Notes: generated by a model from the sequence alone, not told the origin. Shown: positions 24,127 to 33,829, numbered from the stretch's first letter. The stretch is 64,000 bases of DNA from Dorea_D hominis (GCF_014287705.1 NZ_JACOOY010000015.1:1-64000); one strand, 5' to 3'. Translations and numbers: made by a program.

Positions 24127-24869
24127 TAATACTTGGTTTGCTGTTACTGTTCTTGATTGTCGTTATTGGTGGAGACAGAGGGGTTGTATCCATTATTTCA
24201 TTGTGTGGAAATATGCTGTTTCTAAGTTTGGCAATCTGGCTCATGGCCGCGGGTGCACCGGTGCTTCTGGTTACAGTCGGAGCAGCTGTCATTATTTCCT
24301 GCATAACGTTATTTTATCAAAATGGCACAAATGTCAAGACAAAGAGTGCATTTATAGCAACATTACTGACAATGACAGTTCTATTTGTTTTTATCTATAT
24401 AATAGTATGGAGCAGCGAAACGGGAGGGCTGAATGAGATTCAGGCGGCGGAAGAGGATGTGTTGTATTATAATATGGATCTTGATATCAATATGCGTAAT
24501 GTTGCAATAGCTGTGATTATACTCAGTACATTAGGAGCTGTGCTTGATATGGCGCTTACTGTGACAACTTCTGTATATGAAATCAGCATTCATAAACCGG
24601 ATATGAGTATTGTGGAAATTATAGAAAGTGGAATACAGATTGGAAGAGAAGTAATCGGAACAACAGTGAATACATTACTATTTGCTTATCTTGGAGAATC
24701 TTTATTGCTATTTTCGTATTTGAAGATGCGGAATTATACGCTGGAAACATTATTGAATTCAAAAATACTGTTTCAAAATTGTGTATCTATGATATTTGGT
24801 GCGATTGCATGCGTTATCGTGATGCCGATGGCGGCATTATTGATAGGTAAACAAAGCAGAAAAGCCTGA
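24120..24869 (+). CDS. YibE/F-family membrane protein (second of pair)
   Basis: 249 residues, almost all membrane helix. It shares with its upstream partner the LSTLGAVLDMALTVTTSVYE and GREVIGTTVNTLLFAYLGES motifs but lacks the external N-terminal domain. Overlap of the two genes suggests translational coupling and a two-subunit membrane complex. The start at 24120 has GGTGAAG upstream within the first gene. Confidence 0.83.
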   Translation: MLIILGLLLLFLIVVIGGDRGVVSIISLCGNMLFLSLAIWLMAAGAPVLLVTVGAAVIISCITLFYQNGTNVKTKSAFIATLLTMTVLFVFIYIIVWSSETGGLNEIQAAEEDVLYYNMDLDINMRNVAIAVIILSTLGAVLDMALTVTTSVYEISIHKPDMSIVEIIESGIQIGREVIGTTVNTLLFAYLGESLLLFSYLKMRNYTLETLLNSKILFQNCVSMIFGAIACVIVMPMAALLIGKQSRKA

Positions 24870-24991
24870 AAATAGATAAAAGACATTCGAATTATTTGAC
24901 AAGGTATTCCTACTTTTGGTATCATGGTGACTGATTCATGTATCAATTTAGTCATGTGAAGTCCACAAAAGAAAAAGCAGGAGTGAGAAAT

Positions 24992-25315
24992 ATGAGAAAC
25001 GTGGTGGAGATTCTGGATGAATTGCAGACAAGGGCAGGGAAGGATCCGGATTTGCGAAAACAGCTTCTTGGGACGCGCCTGAAATCCGATCCGGTGAGTG
25101 CTTTTTGCAGAACTTGCCGTGGGATGGGATACGAGCTATATGAGATGGAGCTGATTGCCAGTGGTGAAGAATTTCACGCGGCAATGAAACGCAGCACGAA
25201 TGGCGGTGGTGAGAATTCCCCGATGCTGACAGCAGAAGATGACTTCTATGAATTATTTTTCTCTAGCCTGGAAAGCCTTGATGGAGCTAAGACTGAAGAT
25301 ACAGAGAAAAACTAA
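24992..25315 (+). CDS. Small conserved protein, possibly Nif11-like
   Basis: 107 residues. AGGAGTGAG fixes ATG 24992; the longer open frame from 24938 has no site. The N-terminal helices (VEILDELQTRAGKDPDLRKQ, then LKSDPVSAFCRTCRGMGYEL) have the shape of Nif11-like leader domains. A NGGGENSPM turn and an acidic DDFYELFFSSLE tail follow. It has three cysteine or thiol-prone positions but no signal peptide. It lies 21 bases before a DMT permease. A role as leader peptide or as a permease partner is only a guess. Confidence 0.6.
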   Translation: MRNVVEILDELQTRAGKDPDLRKQLLGTRLKSDPVSAFCRTCRGMGYELYEMELIASGEEFHAAMKRSTNGGGENSPMLTAEDDFYELFFSSLESLDGAKTEDTEKN

Positions 25316-25336
25316 AGAATAGAGGAGAAATAAAAA

Positions 25337-26245
25337 ATGTGGTTTTGGCTTGCATTGATTGCGCTTCTTTGCTGGAGTGGCTCAGATCTTTTTTCGAAGA
25401 TTGGCTGCCGTAATGGTAATGAAAAGTACAATCATTTAAAAATGGTAATTGCTGTTGGTGTAGTTATGGGTATCCATGCGGCGATTGAGATATTTGTTCA
25501 GGGAGTAGAGATTAACCTTCATGTAATCTGGACATATTTACCGGTATCTTTATTATATATCGGTTCTATGACACTGGGATATCTGGGACTGCAGTACATT
25601 GAATTGTCCATCTCTTCACCAATCTGTAATGCATCCGGCGCACTTGTAGCAGTAACAACGCTGGTAACCGGACAGTTTGATACAGAGCATAAGGCAATAC
25701 TGATTGCAGTTATTCTTGTATGCGTCGGAGTAATCGGCCTGGGTGTTGTTGAGTCCAAAGAGGATGATGAGCTTCGCAAGAAGCGTCAGGAAGCAGGAAA
25801 TTATCAATATGCGAAGAGTTGGCTGGCTCTGGCACTGCCGCTTGCATATTGCCTTTTGGATGCAGCAGGGACATATGCAGATAACCGTGTTCTTGAGACA
25901 CTGAATGAAAGCAGTGCAAATGTAGCATATGAGCTGACATTCTTCATCGCAGCTGTTGTCTGCTTCATTTATGTGATTGTGATCAAGAAAGATCATTTTA
26001 CATTGAAATTAGAAGTTCCAAAGTATACAGGAGCTATTTGTGAAACAGCAGGACAGTTGGCTTACATTTTTGCAATTGCAGACAGTAAGCATCTTACAAT
26101 GAGCGCGCCGATGATCTCATCTTATTGCGTTGTGTCGGTTTTGTGGAGCCGTATCTTCCTAAAGGAGAAGCTTTCATGGAAGCATTATTTGATGATCCTG
26201 TTTGTCGCAATCGGTATTGTGATCATGGGAGTATATGACGTATAA
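25337..26245 (+). CDS. EamA/DMT-superfamily permease
   Basis: 302 residues with ten predicted helices in two EamA halves; LGYLGLQYIELSISSPICNA in the first half and MSAPMISSYCVVSVLWSRIF in the second are the paired signatures at helix 4/9. A charged loop (about 138-158, KEDDELRKKRQEAG) separates the halves. Members export amino acids, purines or drugs. GAGGAG precedes the ATG, and it is likely co-transcribed with the small protein upstream. Confidence 0.88.
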   Translation: MWFWLALIALLCWSGSDLFSKIGCRNGNEKYNHLKMVIAVGVVMGIHAAIEIFVQGVEINLHVIWTYLPVSLLYIGSMTLGYLGLQYIELSISSPICNASGALVAVTTLVTGQFDTEHKAILIAVILVCVGVIGLGVVESKEDDELRKKRQEAGNYQYAKSWLALALPLAYCLLDAAGTYADNRVLETLNESSANVAYELTFFIAAVVCFIYVIVIKKDHFTLKLEVPKYTGAICETAGQLAYIFAIADSKHLTMSAPMISSYCVVSVLWSRIFLKEKLSWKHYLMILFVAIGIVIMGVYDV

Positions 26246-26320
26246 GATTATTAGATTGCAGAATTCAGGCAGAATGTATACAAAAAGAGTATATAGAAAA
26301 CAAAATAAATAATCAGTTAT

Positions 26321-26367
26321 AAAAAGCAGATTCCGTATGAAGAGCATTCATACAGAATCTGCTTTTT
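26321..26367. terminator. Bidirectional terminator
   Basis: AAAAAGCAGATTCCGTATGA pairs with TCATACAGAATCTGCTTTTT across a GAGCA loop. It separates the permease from the converging ABC genes. Confidence 0.88.
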
Positions 26368-26429
26368 GCGTCGCTATAATATTTATAGAAATCAGCCAGT
26401 GGCAGGTTCGGTAGGGTCTATTGTTATAA

Positions 26430-28190
26430 TTATTCGGTTACCTTTGCAAACTGGCTGTTGTATAAGTCTTTGTAGAAACCGCCGGCGTGCATCAGTGCAT
26501 CGTGTGTTCCCTGTTCAATTACTTTTCCGTCTTTCATCACAAGGATGAGATCGGCGCTTCGGATCGTTGAGAGACGGTGTGCAACGATGAAACTGGTACG
26601 TCCTTGCATGAGTCTGTCAAACGCTTCCTGAATCTGCACTTCTGTACGTGTGTCGATACTTGAAGTTGCCTCATCAAGAATCAGCATAGACGGCAGACAG
26701 AGCATGACACGCGTAATGCAAAGGAGCTGCCTTTGTCCCTGGCTTAAGCTGTCTTCGTGGAGCATCGTATCTAGCCCATCCGTCAGGCGACGGATGAATC
26801 CAAGACTGTGGGATCGTTTAGCAGCCTCGAGAATTTCCTCATCTGTTGCGTCAGGCTTTCCGATACAGATATTCTCGCGGACAGTCCCGGATTTAATCCA
26901 TGTATCCTGAAGAACCATACCAAAACTATGTCTCAGAGAATGGCGGGAAATCTCTTGAATGTTCTGTTCATCAATGGAAATAGAACCGCTCTGAACATCA
27001 TAGAACCGCATAAGCAGGTTAATAAGTGTTGTTTTTCCGCAGCCTGTAGGACCAACGATCGCTATACGCATACCCGGTGTTACGTTTAAATTAAAATCAC
27101 GGATCAACTCTTTTGACGGATCATAACTGAAGGATACGTTATCAATGGTCACTTCTCCTTTTATATCTGTCAGCTCACTTGCTGAATCCGCAGATTCCGG
27201 CTCTGCTTCCAGAAGCTCAAAAATGTGGGAAGCACATGCAAGCGCATTCTGCAGCTCTGTAATGACGGAACTGATATCGTTAAATGGTTTCATATACTGG
27301 TTTGCATAGGAGAGCATAACGGACAGCCCGCCGACGGTCAACATTCCATAAGGAACAAGGAAGGCACCTAGAAGCGCTACACCTGCGTAAATGATGTTGT
27401 TGACAAAACGTGTGGACGGATTTGTCAGACTGCTGTAAAAGACAGCTTTCTGGCTGTATTCTTTCAGATCCTGATTGATCTCATCAAAGCGTGTAGATGC
27501 TGTGGTTTCATATCCAAAAGCATGTACGATTTTCTGGTTTCCAATCATTTCTTCAATAAGAGCTGTCTGCTTTCCACGTGTAGTACTTTGCTTGTGGAAC
27601 ATCTCATAAGAACGAGAAGAAATAAATTTCGCAACAAAGAAACTAAACGGTGTCAATACGATGACAAGTAAAGTAATCCAGATATTTTTGGATAACATGA
27701 AAAGTAAAGTTACAATAATTGTTACAATTCCGGAAAACAACTGGGTGAAGCCAAGAAGCAGACCATCAGATAATATGTCTGTGTCTGCAATGACACGGCT
27801 TACAATGTCTCCGGTACTGTGTCCGTCCAGATAAGAAAGTGGCAGACGCTGAATCTGCCGGATCGCTTTTGAACGGATATCCTGTACGGTACGGTAAGTC
27901 AGCTGGTTATTGATCATATTCATAAACCAGGTAATGATACTGGAAAGGATAACCAGAGTTGTTATGCGACCGAGGAAATATATCATTTTATGGAAATGTA
28001 CCTGATGCTCCGCGATGATCTGGTCAATCGCATCTCCGAACAGGATTGGCACATATAACTGCATGACGACAGTGATGCAGGCAAACAGGATAGACAGAAT
28101 CAGAAGGAAGCGGTATCTTCCGATAAAACGTAATACTTTCCAGAGAGTTGTTAAGCTTTTCTGGTTGGAGCTGTTTTTGTTCGGGTTCAT
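26430..28190 (-). CDS. ABC exporter half-transporter, catalytically complete subunit
   Basis: 586 residues: a six-helix type IV membrane domain (about 20-320), then an ATPase domain with Walker A GPTGCGKTT, signature LSQGQRQLL, Walker B MLILDEATS with the catalytic Glu, and H-loop VAHRLST. The start overlaps the stop of the upstream half-transporter by 4 bases. Together they form a heterodimeric exporter of the BmrCD/TM287-288 kind, probably for drugs, lipids or peptides. Confidence 0.93.
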   Translation of the reverse strand: MNPNKNSSNQKSLTTLWKVLRFIGRYRFLLILSILFACITVVMQLYVPILFGDAIDQIIAEHQVHFHKMIYFLGRITTLVILSSIITWFMNMINNQLTYRTVQDIRSKAIRQIQRLPLSYLDGHSTGDIVSRVIADTDILSDGLLLGFTQLFSGIVTIIVTLLFMLSKNIWITLLVIVLTPFSFFVAKFISSRSYEMFHKQSTTRGKQTALIEEMIGNQKIVHAFGYETTASTRFDEINQDLKEYSQKAVFYSSLTNPSTRFVNNIIYAGVALLGAFLVPYGMLTVGGLSVMLSYANQYMKPFNDISSVITELQNALACASHIFELLEAEPESADSASELTDIKGEVTIDNVSFSYDPSKELIRDFNLNVTPGMRIAIVGPTGCGKTTLINLLMRFYDVQSGSISIDEQNIQEISRHSLRHSFGMVLQDTWIKSGTVRENICIGKPDATDEEILEAAKRSHSLGFIRRLTDGLDTMLHEDSLSQGQRQLLCITRVMLCLPSMLILDEATSSIDTRTEVQIQEAFDRLMQGRTSFIVAHRLSTIRSADLILVMKDGKVIEQGTHDALMHAGGFYKDLYNSQFAKVTE

Positions 28191-29938
28191 ACGTTTGCCT
28201 CCTTTCTTCCTTTATTGCGTTCTTCCGGAAATTGCGAATAATAGATTTCCTGATAAATACTGCAATGTTCTAATAAGTCATCATGAGTTCCGGTACCGAC
28301 AAGAGATCCATCATCCAGTACAAGGATGAGATTTGCCTGACGGATGCTGGCTGCACGCTGGGAAACAAGGAAAGTTGTTGTTCCTTTGCAGTAATTATGC
28401 AGTGCTTTTCGAAGTGCTGCGTCTGTGGCAAAATCAAGTGCGCTTGCACTGTCGTCCAGAATTAGAAGCTCCGGATGTTTGACAAGTGCACGGGCGATCG
28501 TCAGACGCTGACGTTGTCCGCCGGAGAGGTTACGTCCGTTCTGTGCAATATCAAAATTAAGACAACCTTCTTTTGCTTCTACAACATCTCTTGCCTGTGC
28601 AATATCCAGTGCATTCCAGAGCTCCTCATCTGTTGCATCCGGATTGCCCCAGTGGAGATTATCGCGGATGGTGCCTTTGAACAGAACGGATTTCTGCGGA
28701 ACGACGCCGATTCTGTCGCAGAGATCATTGCGGCTGTAATCTTTTATGTTTTTTCCATTTAAAAAAACTGAACCGGCAGTTGCATCGTAGAATCTGGCGA
28801 TCAGATTTACCAGTGTAGACTTACCACTTCCGGTACTGCCGATAATGCCGACGGTTTGTCCCCTCTTTACAGAAAATGAAACGTCACTCAGGCTGGCGGC
28901 ACCTGCGCCCTCATAAGTAAAGCTGACATGCTCAAAAGCAACGGCTGTGTCGGTATTGTCATTGTCCGCTTTTGTTTCTTCCGGATAAGTCATGGAAGAA
29001 GAAAGGCTGAAGACAGAAGCTACACGATCTGCGCATGCCATGGATTTATTCAGAGTGATAATGAGGGAAGCCAGTTTGATGAGCTCCACAATAATCTGAG
29101 CCATGTAGTTATAAAGTGCAACGACCTGTCCCTGCTTTAAATTTCCAAGATTTACTTCAATTCCGGCTTTGTAGATCAGAAAGACCGTTGCCATATTGAT
29201 CAACAGATAAGTCAGTGGATTTAACAATGCAGAAATACGTCCGACAAATTCATTTAATTTTGTCAGAGCGAGGTTGGCACTGTCAAAGTCGCGGACAGAG
29301 CTTTCTTCCTGGGAGAAAGCCCGGATAACACGTACACCGGTTAAATTCTCGCGCGTAAGCCCGGTTACATGATCTAAGTGTCCCTGTACTTTTTTGAAAA
29401 GCGGGATGCTGACAAGCATGATTGAAAATACGACGACAAATAAAATCGGGATCGCCAGAACAAAGATCAGGGCACAGCGCACATTGATCATAAATGCCAT
29501 AACCATTGCACCGATTACAATAAAAGGACTTCTAAGAAGAAGACGAAGCCCAAGATTCAGACCGTTCTGTACCTGGTTTACATCATCGGTGATCCTTGTG
29601 ATCAGCGTGTCTGTACCAAGTGTATCCAGCTCTGTAAAGGAAAGCGTCTGAATATGGTCGAACAGAGCCTGTCTTACTTTTGTAGCAAAGCCTACGCTGG
29701 CTCTTGCGGCGTAAAATTGTGCCGTAAAGCTGCAGGCAAGTCCGATTGCTGCCATCAGGAGCAGGATAAGAAATTGCTGTAAAATGTAAATGCGGTCATT
29801 GTTCACAATGCCCACGTCGATGATCCGTGCCACAACCAGTGGTACGATCAGATCGAAAACGACTTCCAGAAGTTTGAAAAAGGGAGCCAGAAAGCTCTCT
29901 TTTTTATAACTCGAAAGATAAATTACAAGTTTTCGCAT
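28187..29938 (-). CDS. ABC exporter half-transporter, degenerate-site subunit
   Basis: 583 residues: a membrane domain (about 15-310), then an ATPase domain with Walker A GSTGSGKST and signature LSGGQRQRL. Walker B reads LLILDDSAS (Asp instead of catalytic Glu) and the switch reads SQRAAS (Gln instead of His). Such changes mark the non-hydrolysing site of heterodimeric exporters, so these are functional features, not decay. GGAGG precedes the ATG. It starts 26 bases after lrgB and may belong to the same transcript. Confidence 0.92.
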   Translation of the reverse strand: MRKLVIYLSSYKKESFLAPFFKLLEVVFDLIVPLVVARIIDVGIVNNDRIYILQQFLILLLMAAIGLACSFTAQFYAARASVGFATKVRQALFDHIQTLSFTELDTLGTDTLITRITDDVNQVQNGLNLGLRLLLRSPFIVIGAMVMAFMINVRCALIFVLAIPILFVVVFSIMLVSIPLFKKVQGHLDHVTGLTRENLTGVRVIRAFSQEESSVRDFDSANLALTKLNEFVGRISALLNPLTYLLINMATVFLIYKAGIEVNLGNLKQGQVVALYNYMAQIIVELIKLASLIITLNKSMACADRVASVFSLSSSMTYPEETKADNDNTDTAVAFEHVSFTYEGAGAASLSDVSFSVKRGQTVGIIGSTGSGKSTLVNLIARFYDATAGSVFLNGKNIKDYSRNDLCDRIGVVPQKSVLFKGTIRDNLHWGNPDATDEELWNALDIAQARDVVEAKEGCLNFDIAQNGRNLSGGQRQRLTIARALVKHPELLILDDSASALDFATDAALRKALHNYCKGTTTFLVSQRAASIRQANLILVLDDGSLVGTGTHDDLLEHCSIYQEIYYSQFPEERNKGRKEANV

Positions 29939-29964
29939 AAAGAATCCTCCATAGTTATTTGATA

Positions 29965-30654
29965 TTACATAAATTGTGCAAATATGGATGCACCGATAAC
30001 TGTGATAAGTCCCGACACCGCGATGGAAAGACTGCTCATTGCACCTTCAATCTCGCCCATTTCCATAGCTCTTGCAGTACCGATGGCGTGCGAAGCACTT
30101 CCAATAGCAATTCCGCGTGCAATCGGTTCTGTAATTCGGAAATGGCGACAGATAAACGGCGCAATAATATTACCGAGAATACCGGTCAGGATAATTACGG
30201 CAACCGTTAATGTCACATATCCGCCAAGCTCTTCTGATACACCAATGCCAATTGCTGTTGTAATAGACTTCGGAAGGAATGTAATGTATTCTTTGTGGGA
30301 TAAGCCGAAGAATACAGCCATTGCAAGAATGGAACATAAGGATGCAAAAACTCCGGAGAAGATTCCACATATGACAGCAGCCAGATTTTTCTTCAGCAGC
30401 TCGAACTGTTCATACAATGGAATTGCCAGACAGACGGTTGCAGGCGTGAGCAGATAACTCAGGTACTGTGCGCCACTGTAATAAGCTTTGTAATCAATGT
30501 GGGTGACCGCAAGCAGGGCGATAATAGATGCCACAGAGATGAGGAGCGGGTTCAGTATAGCCAGCTTAAACTTGCCCTGTAGGGCGTGACCAAAGCCATA
30601 AGCGATCAGACTTATTGTGACGCCGAAGAAGACAGAGTTTTCAAAAAAATTCAT
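29965..30654 (-). CDS. lrgB: LrgB/CidB-family membrane protein
   Basis: 229 residues, all membrane helices. The family hallmarks [20 protein letters not shown] and [15 protein letters not shown] are intact. LrgB works with LrgA; the pair is described as antiholin-like in staphylococci and as a pyruvate/3-hydroxypropionate importer in Bacillus. The gene overlaps lrgA by 4 bases. Confidence 0.93.
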   Translation of the reverse strand: MNFFENSVFFGVTISLIAYGFGHALQGKFKLAILNPLLISVASIIALLAVTHIDYKAYYSGAQYLSYLLTPATVCLAIPLYEQFELLKKNLAAVICGIFSGVFASLCSILAMAVFFGLSHKEYITFLPKSITTAIGIGVSEELGGYVTLTVAVIILTGILGNIIAPFICRHFRITEPIARGIAIGSASHAIGTARAMEMGEIEGAMSSLSIAVSGLITVIGASIFAQFM

Positions 30655-31028
30655 GAGTCCTTCCTTTCCTGATTGTCTTTGCTTTTTGAAAAGCGGATAA
30701 ATGCCTGTGTCGTGTGACCGGCGACAATCATAACAAAGATGGTAGATAATACCGTTATAATAAGGTAAGTTCCGATTTTGGAACCGATGGTTTTCCAGGA
30801 TTCGATCAGACCTACGGCCGCAGGAATGAACATGAGTGGCATGATTTCTATGAGAAATTTGCCGGAATCCTTCACGGAATCAATATGTACAATTCCAAAA
30901 TGCAGACAGAGAAGCATCAGAACAAGACCGTAGATACTTGCCGGAACCGGGAGAGGAATCAGATAATTCATAATCTCTCCGATAAAAGAGATGGCAAGAA
31001 TAATGCCAAATTGTTTAATAAATTTCAT
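30651..31028 (-). CDS. lrgA: LrgA/CidA-family holin-like protein
   Basis: 125 residues with four helices and the LrgA motif LPLPVPASIYGLVLMLLCL, then LMFIPAAVGLIESW. AGGAG precedes ATG 31028. It lies 3 bases after the Rrf2 gene and overlaps lrgB, so the three are one operon. Confidence 0.92.
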   Translation of the reverse strand: MKFIKQFGIILAISFIGEIMNYLIPLPVPASIYGLVLMLLCLHFGIVHIDSVKDSGKFLIEIMPLMFIPAAVGLIESWKTIGSKIGTYLIITVLSTIFVMIVAGHTTQAFIRFSKSKDNQERKDS

Positions 31029-31031
31029 TTG

Positions 31032-31472
31032 TTACAACTCCTGTGATTGATTTTCTGTTGTTTGACCAGAGCGATTTTCCAAAAGGTCGGCTAAGGTAAT
31101 GCCAAAAAAGAAATCATGCACCATAGAATCGAATTTTTGCCACATTGGTAATGTGAGACAGCACGAAGCACGGTCACAGGATTCAGCATCCGGTGCAAGA
31201 CAGGCTACGGAAGATAAATTACCTTCGGTAAGCATGAGAATCTCGCCAACGGTATAGTCTTTCGGTGCACGTGTCAGCTGATATCCGCCGCCTTTTCCAC
31301 GCATACCCCGTAATAGTTTCTGTTTTACAAGTGTTTTCAGGATGATCTCCAGATATTTTTCTGAGAGTTCCTGCCTTGAGGCAATTTCCTTCAGCGGAAT
31401 ATAACGCTCAGGATCTTGCATGGCAAGATCTAACATAACGCGAAGGGCATACCTGCCTTTTGTAGAAATCAT
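31032..31472 (-). CDS. Rrf2-family transcriptional regulator
   Basis: 146 residues. The winged helix (MISTKGRYALRVMLDLAMQD; GGYQLTRAPKDYTVGEIL) is followed by a cysteine segment CLAPDAESCDRASCC. This resembles the three-Cys Fe-S ligand loop of IscR/NsrR-type members, so it may sense redox, NO or iron-sulfur state. GGAGG 8 bases upstream supports ATG 31472. It heads the lrgAB operon, which in other genera is controlled by LytSR or LysR proteins; control by an Rrf2 protein is uncommon. Confidence 0.9.
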   Translation of the reverse strand: MISTKGRYALRVMLDLAMQDPERYIPLKEIASRQELSEKYLEIILKTLVKQKLLRGMRGKGGGYQLTRAPKDYTVGEILMLTEGNLSSVACLAPDAESCDRASCCLTLPMWQKFDSMVHDFFFGITLADLLENRSGQTTENQSQEL

Positions 31473-31611
31473 ATTTTTTTCCTCCAATCATCAATAACCT
31501 ATTATAGCGGAGGGTAATAGGGGATTCAAGACAAGAAGCAAAAAAAGTTGACAATGAAAGGAAAAAGAAAGTATGATAACACCAAATGCCACACAGAAAG
31601 GAGCAGGGAGG

Positions 31612-32526
31612 ATGACACTGGCACAATTAAAATATGTAGTTACAGTTGCAAAGGCAGGTACGATGACAGAAGCTGCAAAAGAACTGTTTATTTCACAGCC
31701 GAGTCTGACAAAATCAATCAAAGAGCTGGAAAAAGAAATGCATGTGCGGATCTTTGAGCGGACCAACAAAGGAATTGTTGTATCAAAAGACGGTGAAGAA
31801 TTTCTTGCATATGCAAGACAGGTGTTGGAACAGGCAGAACTTCTGGAAGAAAAATACATGAATAAAAGTGCCAGAAAACAGGAATTCTGTGTATCGACGC
31901 AACATTATTCTTTCGCAGTAAACGCTTTTGTTGACTTGATTAAAGAATATGGAAATGAAAAATATGATTTTTCTCTACGCGAAACACAGACATATGAAAT
32001 CATTGAAGATGTGGCAAGTCTGAAAAGTGAAATCGGAATCTTATATAAGAACTGCTTTAATGAAGCGGTGATCGACAAGCTTCTGAAGTCGAATGATCTC
32101 TGCTTTGAGAGACTGTTTGTCGCACGACCGCATATTTTTGTAAGTTCCGGAAGTCCGCTTGCAGGCAGGAAAAGCGTGACAATGGAAGAACTGAAACCAT
32201 ATCCGTACCTGTCGTTTGAACAGGGAGAGCATAATGCATTTTATTTTTCGGAGGAAATATTCAGCATGGTAGAGCGTCCGAAAAATATCCGTGTAAGAGA
32301 CCGGGCAACATTATTTAATCTGCTGATCGGTCTGAATGGATATACGGTATGCAGTGGTGTGATTGATGAAAATCTGAATAGTTCAGACATTGTTGCAGTT
32401 CCGCTGGATGAAGAAGGGGAGATGGAGATTGGAATTCTGTTGCATAAGAAATTTCATCCGAGTAAACTTGGAGATGCGTATCTTAAGGCACTGCGGAAAT
32501 ATGCTACAAATCCGCTGTCACCATAG
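31612..32526 (+). CDS. LysR-family transcriptional regulator
   Basis: 304 residues. Winged HTH: MTLAQLKYVVTVAKAGTMTE and LFISQPSLTKSIKELEKEM; the effector domain spans about 90-300. ATG 31612 has GGAGCAGGGAGG upstream; the frame from 31573 adds 13 unlikely residues. It points toward the methionine synthase-like gene and is divergent from the Rrf2 operon. It may be a MetR-like regulator of the downstream gene, but its effector is unknown. Confidence 0.88.
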   Translation: MTLAQLKYVVTVAKAGTMTEAAKELFISQPSLTKSIKELEKEMHVRIFERTNKGIVVSKDGEEFLAYARQVLEQAELLEEKYMNKSARKQEFCVSTQHYSFAVNAFVDLIKEYGNEKYDFSLRETQTYEIIEDVASLKSEIGILYKNCFNEAVIDKLLKSNDLCFERLFVARPHIFVSSGSPLAGRKSVTMEELKPYPYLSFEQGEHNAFYFSEEIFSMVERPKNIRVRDRATLFNLLIGLNGYTVCSGVIDENLNSSDIVAVPLDEEGEMEIGILLHKKFHPSKLGDAYLKALRKYATNPLSP

Positions 32527-32561
32527 TTTATTAGCGTTTAATTATAAATAATGCATATAAG

Positions 32562-32608
32562 AAATAGTTGCTTGATATAGCTTAAAGTTATGACAAACAA
32601 CTATTTTT
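32562..32608 (+). terminator. Terminator after the LysR gene
   Basis: AAATAGTTG pairs with CAACTATTTTT across a long AT loop; T run at the end. Confidence 0.55.
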
Positions 32609-32701
32609 GTGTATTTTACGAATAACAGGAATGCCGATATAATAGCCATTGTACACAAGATACCAAAGCAAATAAAAATAGATTACAGAGGAGGAATTAC
32701 A

Positions 32702-33820
32702 ATGGCAAAACAGAACACACCATTTCGATATGATTATGTAGGAAGCTTTTTGCGTCCGGAAGCGCTGAAAGTGGCAAGAAGCAAATATGAGGCAGGAACC
32801 ATTACAAAAGAAGGACTGACAAGTGTAGAAGATCAGGAAATCCGCGCACTGGTTGAAAAACAGAAGGCAGCAGGATACAAAGTGCTCACAGACGGAGAGT
32901 TCAGAAGAGCAACCTGGCATCTGGATTTCATGTGGGGATTTGACGGAGTCGGACACAGCAAAACAGAGACAGGACTTCCGTTCCACGGGGAAGCAGCTAT
33001 GATCGATGACACTTACCTGACAGGAAAAGTAGCTGTAACAGGAGAGCATCCGTTTGTAGAGCATTTCCGTTTTGTGAAAGCACTGGAAGATGAAAACACA
33101 GTTGCAAAACAGACAATTCCTGCTCCGGCACAGTTTTTAGAACAGATGATCATGCCATTTGCAATGCCGAATACGAGCAAATATTATGAAGATACAGAAG
33201 AATTGGTGCAGGATATTGCAGAAGGATACCGTAAAGTGATCAAAGATCTGTATGCAGCAGGATGCAGAAATTTACAATTAGATGACTGCTCCTGGGGCAT
33301 GCTGGTAGATCCAAATGCAAAAGCATTTTTCGGAACAGATGAAGAAGGATTGGAAGCGATCAAAGAGCAGCTTGTTCGTATTAATAATCTTGCAATTGAA
33401 GGAAAACCAGGGGATATGATCATCAATACACATGTATGCCGCGGTAATTTTCATTCTACTTATGCAAGCAGCGGAGCATATGACAGCGTTGCAAAAGTAT
33501 TATTTGCAAGAGAAAATGTAGACACATATTATCTGGAATTTGACGATGAGCGCTCCGGTGGATTTGAGCCGTTGGCAGCCGTATCGGGCGAGAAGAAAGT
33601 TGTACTCGGACTTGTGACAACAAAATCTGCGCAACTGGAAGACAAAGACAAGATTATTGCAAGAATTCATGAAGCTGCAAAATATATACCACTTTCCCGT
33701 CTGTGTTTAAGTCCGCAGTGTGGATTCGCTTCCTGCGAGATTGGAAACAAACTTACAGAAGAAGAACAATGGGCAAAACTTGCACTCGTTAAAGAAGTAG
33801 CAGAAGAAGTGTGGGGATAA
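32702..33820 (+). CDS. MetE C-terminal-like methyltransferase (YxjG/YxjH family)
   Basis: 372 residues resembling the catalytic barrel of cobalamin-independent methionine synthase without the N-terminal barrel. FRYDYVGSFLRPEALKVARS, LQLDDCSWGMLVDP, the zinc-region NTHVCRGNFHSTYAS, YYLEFDDERSG and the last zinc Cys in LSPQCGFASC are present. Such short proteins use other methyl donors than folate polyglutamate in some bacteria. AGAGGAGG fixes ATG 32702. The LysR gene just upstream may regulate it. Confidence 0.88.
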   Translation: MAKQNTPFRYDYVGSFLRPEALKVARSKYEAGTITKEGLTSVEDQEIRALVEKQKAAGYKVLTDGEFRRATWHLDFMWGFDGVGHSKTETGLPFHGEAAMIDDTYLTGKVAVTGEHPFVEHFRFVKALEDENTVAKQTIPAPAQFLEQMIMPFAMPNTSKYYEDTEELVQDIAEGYRKVIKDLYAAGCRNLQLDDCSWGMLVDPNAKAFFGTDEEGLEAIKEQLVRINNLAIEGKPGDMIINTHVCRGNFHSTYASSGAYDSVAKVLFARENVDTYYLEFDDERSGGFEPLAAVSGEKKVVLGLVTTKSAQLEDKDKIIARIHEAAKYIPLSRLCLSPQCGFASCEIGNKLTEEEQWAKLALVKEVAEEVWG

Positions 33821-33829
33821 AACTCTCTC

